Virus record (IMG/VR): IMGVR_UViG_3300024429_000015
Span: 1 to 47,886 of that record
Reading direction: 5' to 3' (one strand)
DNA: 47,886 nucleotides
Source: a virus
How positions within the stretch are numbered: the stretch's first letter is position 1; the number at the start of each line of letters is the position of its first letter. Shown here in pieces: positions 45,657 to 47,886 of this stretch. The position numbers and the translations under genes are program-made. Under the pieces are notes generated by a model. That model saw nothing but the letters and a program-made list of their open reading frames with translations. It had not been told where the DNA came from and did not search any database.

Positions 45657-46520
45657 TTACCCACTCTTTATCTCCTTCCCTGTCCTCGCATCCCACACAC
45701 TCACCTCATACATCTCCATTGCTCCTTCTCCATACAAACACAACTGACGGAAGGGACACGCACCATAGTAGTTGCACATGGACTTATTCATTGGATAACT
45801 GTCGTGTTCAATCGCATACATAATGTTACCAGCAATATCAACTACCTCCTTTCCAAAGTTATTCTGTTGTTCTACGGTGCGTGTCACTATGTCTCTCATA
45901 AAACTAGGAGCTTTTTTTCTGTGTACCAGTGGATTTGTTGATGTTGCTTCAGCAGTAGTTAATACTTCCTTTTTTGTACTAATCGCATCAATTAATACTC
46001 CTTCACACTTACCATATTTATCTTTACAAGCAACTGTATATCCATCTATCTGATGATTTAACTGAAACGTCTCAAAAAAGTAATATCCAAGAGTGCTAGT
46101 AGTTTTATGCTCCATAACATATATAGTTTTGCCTTCCCACTTTATTATTGCATCCATCCTTGCTGCATACGTTACATCCTTACTAAGTTCTATCAAATGA
46201 CTGCCATTACACTCAACTATTTCAAATGGATTAGTCACATACTCCTTCATATACTTCTCAAGTATCATAATGCCATGCTCCACAGTTCTCTTCTCACCAT
46301 CAGCAATATCTTCAGGCTGATACGCTTGCTTGAATGCCTCAATAGGATCATCCTTGATATAGAAAGCCTTAAGACCTAGATGCATAGCCTGACCAAACAA
46401 CAGAGCTAGACTTTTTTGAATAGGAGTTAAGTTGCGTCTATGTCTCCAATACCAACGCATCCGGCAAGTTAGGAAGTCACTTATGGTTGTGTAGTCAAGA
46501 ATTAACTTAGTTCCTGCCAT
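45657..46520 (-). CDS. Cas4/RecB-like PD-(D/E)XK nuclease (copy B)
   Basis: 287 residues. Same order of motifs as copy A: FGQAMHLGL, RMDAIIKW, VMEHKTTS, QIDGYTVAC, and C-terminal CNYYGACPFRQLC with an N-terminal Cys (FLTCRMRWYW) for a 4Fe-4S cluster. Lies between the Sak4-like ATPase and the operon head. Roughly two-thirds identical to 288-1157 by eye. Likely DNA-end processing in recombination. Confidence 0.85.
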   Translation of the reverse strand: MAGTKLILDYTTISDFLTCRMRWYWRHRRNLTPIQKSLALLFGQAMHLGLKAFYIKDDPIEAFKQAYQPEDIADGEKRTVEHGIMILEKYMKEYVTNPFEIVECNGSHLIELSKDVTYAARMDAIIKWEGKTIYVMEHKTTSTLGYYFFETFQLNHQIDGYTVACKDKYGKCEGVLIDAISTKKEVLTTAEATSTNPLVHRKKAPSFMRDIVTRTVEQQNNFGKEVVDIAGNIMYAIEHDSYPMNKSMCNYYGACPFRQLCLYGEGAMEMYEVSVWDARTGKEIKSG

Positions 46521-46719
46521 GCTTCATCACCTTCTCTAACTCCTTTATCATCAAACCTTTACTCTGTCTGTTATTGAGGGCTTGAGTAACACTAGACGAT
46601 GCAGCCTCTTTTAGAAACATAGCTACAATCATCATTTCTGGTGAGTCAAATTCCAACTGCAACATCATCTTGTAAAACACAGTTGCTGTTTCTATGCACT
46701 GTTTGATAGTTTTATCCAT
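46507..46719 (-). CDS. Small conserved phage protein (copy B)
   Basis: 70 residues. I prefer the ATG (MDKTIKQCIETATVFYKMML) because GGTGAGG lies 9 bases upstream; a GTG five codons earlier is possible. Helical; matches 1154-1324 over its central part and has an extra C-terminal region (NNRQSKGLMIKELEKVMKHG). Function unknown. Confidence 0.6.
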   Translation of the reverse strand: MDKTIKQCIETATVFYKMMLQLEFDSPEMMIVAMFLKEAASSSVTQALNNRQSKGLMIKELEKVMKHGRN

Positions 46720-46730
46720 CTTGCTTTTCC

Positions 46731-47180
46731 TCACCTATCATTAACATCACCTGTATTTCTTCCTTTAGCATCAGGAGTCATGTCAACATTTTGGTATGGA
46801 TCATCATTGCATTTTTTCAACTTCCATATCTGACCATGACCTGTATCCTCAACAAGTTCCCCTTCTGGCATCTCTAAGGGCTTCTTGCAAGCTAACTTCT
46901 CCAGTCCTCTCTTTTGAATCTCATCAGATAATGCATGAATCCAATGGTAAACAGCCCAACTTTGTTCTTCCATATCAGAGAGTTCATTTTGAAAAGCCAT
47001 TTGTGCTCCATCTCCTCTTGGCCCCCATATTGGATGATCTGCGTAACGGTACATATTGCCGAGCGCAACAGTTTTGTTTTCCATAAATCGGCACGTATTG
47101 AGGAGGTGATTATCTTTCATATCTTTGATAGCTACAGTTTCACCATCTCTAGTTGTCCACTTCAGTTCCTTTTTACTCAT
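46731..47180 (-). CDS. Hypothetical protein, operon head (full-length)
   Basis: 149 residues, MSKKELKWTTRDGETVAIKD, then helices (HLLNTCRFMENKTVALGNMY, WIHALSDEIQKRGLEKLACK) and a polar tail ending TGDVNDR. The last 23 residues are kept in copy A (1314-1466), where the rest is deleted. Start overlaps the leader peptide stop (ATGA). Function unknown. Confidence 0.65.
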   Translation of the reverse strand: MSKKELKWTTRDGETVAIKDMKDNHLLNTCRFMENKTVALGNMYRYADHPIWGPRGDGAQMAFQNELSDMEEQSWAVYHWIHALSDEIQKRGLEKLACKKPLEMPEGELVEDTGHGQIWKLKKCNDDPYQNVDMTPDAKGRNTGDVNDR

Positions 47181-47275
47181 TTATTTACTTCCATGTAAAT
47201 AAATAAAGCCACTACTTCAGCCTCAAGCTGAAACAGTGACTTCCTTTTTGCTCTCACTCCCAGTATTCTTTTCAT
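47177..47275 (-). CDS. 32-residue leader peptide
   Basis: MKRILGVRAKRKSLFQLEAE then VVALFIYMEVNK. AAGGAG sits 9 bases before the ATG, about 30 bases after the promoter. Basic start and hydrophobic middle; conserved in copy A. May be a translational leader for the operon. Confidence 0.5.
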   Translation of the reverse strand: MKRILGVRAKRKSLFQLEAEVVALFIYMEVNK

Positions 47276-47304
47276 GGGGCAAGACTCCTTATTACTATGA
47301 TCTA

Positions 47305-47332
47305 AGTATATACTATTCAGCAAGTTTGTCAA
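47305..47332 (-). promoter_or_regulatory. Sigma70-type promoter of the leftward early/middle operon
   Basis: Minus strand TTGACA (47332-47327), 16 bases, TATACT (47310-47305). Matches the copy A promoter at 1496-1523 base for base in both boxes. No other strong leftward promoter was seen between here and 35.3 kb. Confidence 0.8.
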
Positions 47333-47440
47333 CCCCCTGTTGTAGAATGGCCATACAAGCACATCCTCACTGCAATCTGACTCATCAGTCATTATTGTGA
47401 ATTTGTCAAATTGAAATGCATGTCAGTATTGTATCTACAC

Positions 47441-47456
47441 ATACCCTAGGGGGTAT
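47441..47456. promoter_or_regulatory. Palindromic operator candidate
   Basis: ATACCC-TAGG-GGGTAT, a perfect 6-base inverted repeat with a 4-base spacer, about 110 bases upstream of the leftward promoter. Suited to a dimeric DNA-binding protein; partner unknown. Confidence 0.4.
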
Positions 47457-47469
47457 CAAATATCACCTT

Positions 47470-47509
47470 CTGTAACTCTGATACTGGTAGGTTCAAAAGT
47501 TCCGCTAAT
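47470..47509 (+). repeat. AAAAGTTCCG element, copy 3
   Basis: CTGTAACTCTGATACTGGTAGGTTC then AAAAGTTCCGCTAAT. Closest in layout to the copy at 2182-2224 (CTGTAACGCTGATGG). Confidence 0.6.
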
Positions 47510-47759
47510 CTCCGTATACATTAAGCGGAGGGTCAAATCCAGAACTGTGTTAGCAATATACCCTCTTCCGTATTTTACGTAGAGGGAGTCTCTTTCCTTG
47601 CCCTTTTCTATCTAACATACACTACTAGTGCATCATAGCCATTTTATAACTTTACAAAATAAGCCCAATCTCTATAACACTGTCTAGTAAAGGCATATGG
47701 CAATTCTGTATCTCTCTATCCATACACATCTTCCCAATGGAGTAAATGTCTCCTAAACC

Positions 47760-47886
47760 CTTATGCTTACTACACCTTAGAAATAAAATATTGATTTGAA
47801 AGCCTCTATCCACAGTGGTCTCGGTAATGGAGTAAATTTGGGGTAAGTCTCTCTAAACATCTATGCCTAGTAGGTTGTGTCCAATG
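47760..47886 (+). repeat. 127-bp exact repeat of 1924-2050 at the window end
   Basis: Identical to 1924-2050; the preceding 100 or so bases are similar but not identical (for example CTCTATCCATACACAT against CTCTATCCACAGTCAT). Best read as the overlap that would close the contig into a circle at position 2051. Confidence 0.85.

Larger units (their letters stand above)
47333..47886. other. Gene-free control/origin-like region, right end
   Basis: No credible gene. Holds the palindrome at 47441-47456, the third AAAAGTTCCG element, a CCGCTAAT/ATTAAGCGG inverted repeat (about 47502-47528), the 14-mer CCGTATTTTACGTA, and then sequence homologous to 1795-2050, ending in the 127-base exact repeat. 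Confidence 0.6.

Noticed and set aside
45636-45941. Rightward frame opposite the Cas4-like nuclease (and its equivalent at 261-473)
   Set aside because: Conserved between the two copies only because the nuclease on the other strand is conserved; no ribosome binding site and no domain pattern.

Overview
The window looks like most of the genome of a tailed bacteriophage, probably short-tailed (podovirus-like). It has a small and large terminase, portal, probable scaffold, major capsid protein, head-tail adaptor, a beta-propeller tail protein and three large internal-virion (ejection) proteins, with no tape-measure, tail-tube or sheath gene. Strong Shine-Dalgarno sequences (AGGAGG type) and sigma70-like promoters point to a bacterial host; the taxon cannot be read from the sequence. 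I saw no integrase, DNA polymerase or tRNA gene, so replication probably leans on host enzymes.

Layout. (1) 1-1.5 kb: a leftward operon head (Cas4-like nuclease and small genes) that is a diverged copy of 45.6-47.4 kb. (2) 1.5-2.4 kb: a gene-free, repeat-rich segment with DnaA-box-like sites and an AT-rich stretch, a candidate replication origin. (3) 2.4-4.9 kb: a leftward early operon of about a dozen tiny genes (ribbon-helix-helix regulator, ArdA-like antirestriction protein, zinc-ribbon peptides), from a promoter at about 4.87 kb to a terminator at about 2.3 kb. (4) 5.1-5.7 kb: a rightward gene, a strongly folded candidate RNA and the late promoter. (5) 5.8-35.3 kb: the rightward late region: packaging, receptor-binding/beta-helix proteins mixed with glycosyltransferase-like and methyltransferase-like genes, head, tail and ejection proteins, then a shorter unit with its own promoter (metallophosphoesterase, ATP-grasp enzyme, tiny peptides). 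(6) 35.3-47.3 kb: the leftward early/middle operon: P-loop replication protein, ERCC4-type nuclease, a nucleotide-metabolism cluster (radical SAM, deoxyribosyltransferase-like, Nmad-like), a membrane-anchored M15 peptidase, a second folded RNA, and a recombination module (DUF669-like, Sak4-like ATPase, Cas4-like nuclease).

The last 127 bases exactly match positions 1924-2050. The contig is therefore probably a circle of about 45.8 kb (1924 to 47759) with a 1.9 kb tail from a related variant, although a real duplication is possible.

The most notable observations are: an apparent +1 frameshift inside the Walker A motif of the large terminase, at a site (CTT TAA G) resembling the prfB frameshift site; two unannotated structured RNA candidates (5437-5647, and 43773-43907 with a predicted pseudoknot); a G+C-rich islet at 37968-38153; and a receptor-binding gene whose only plausible start codon is ATA.
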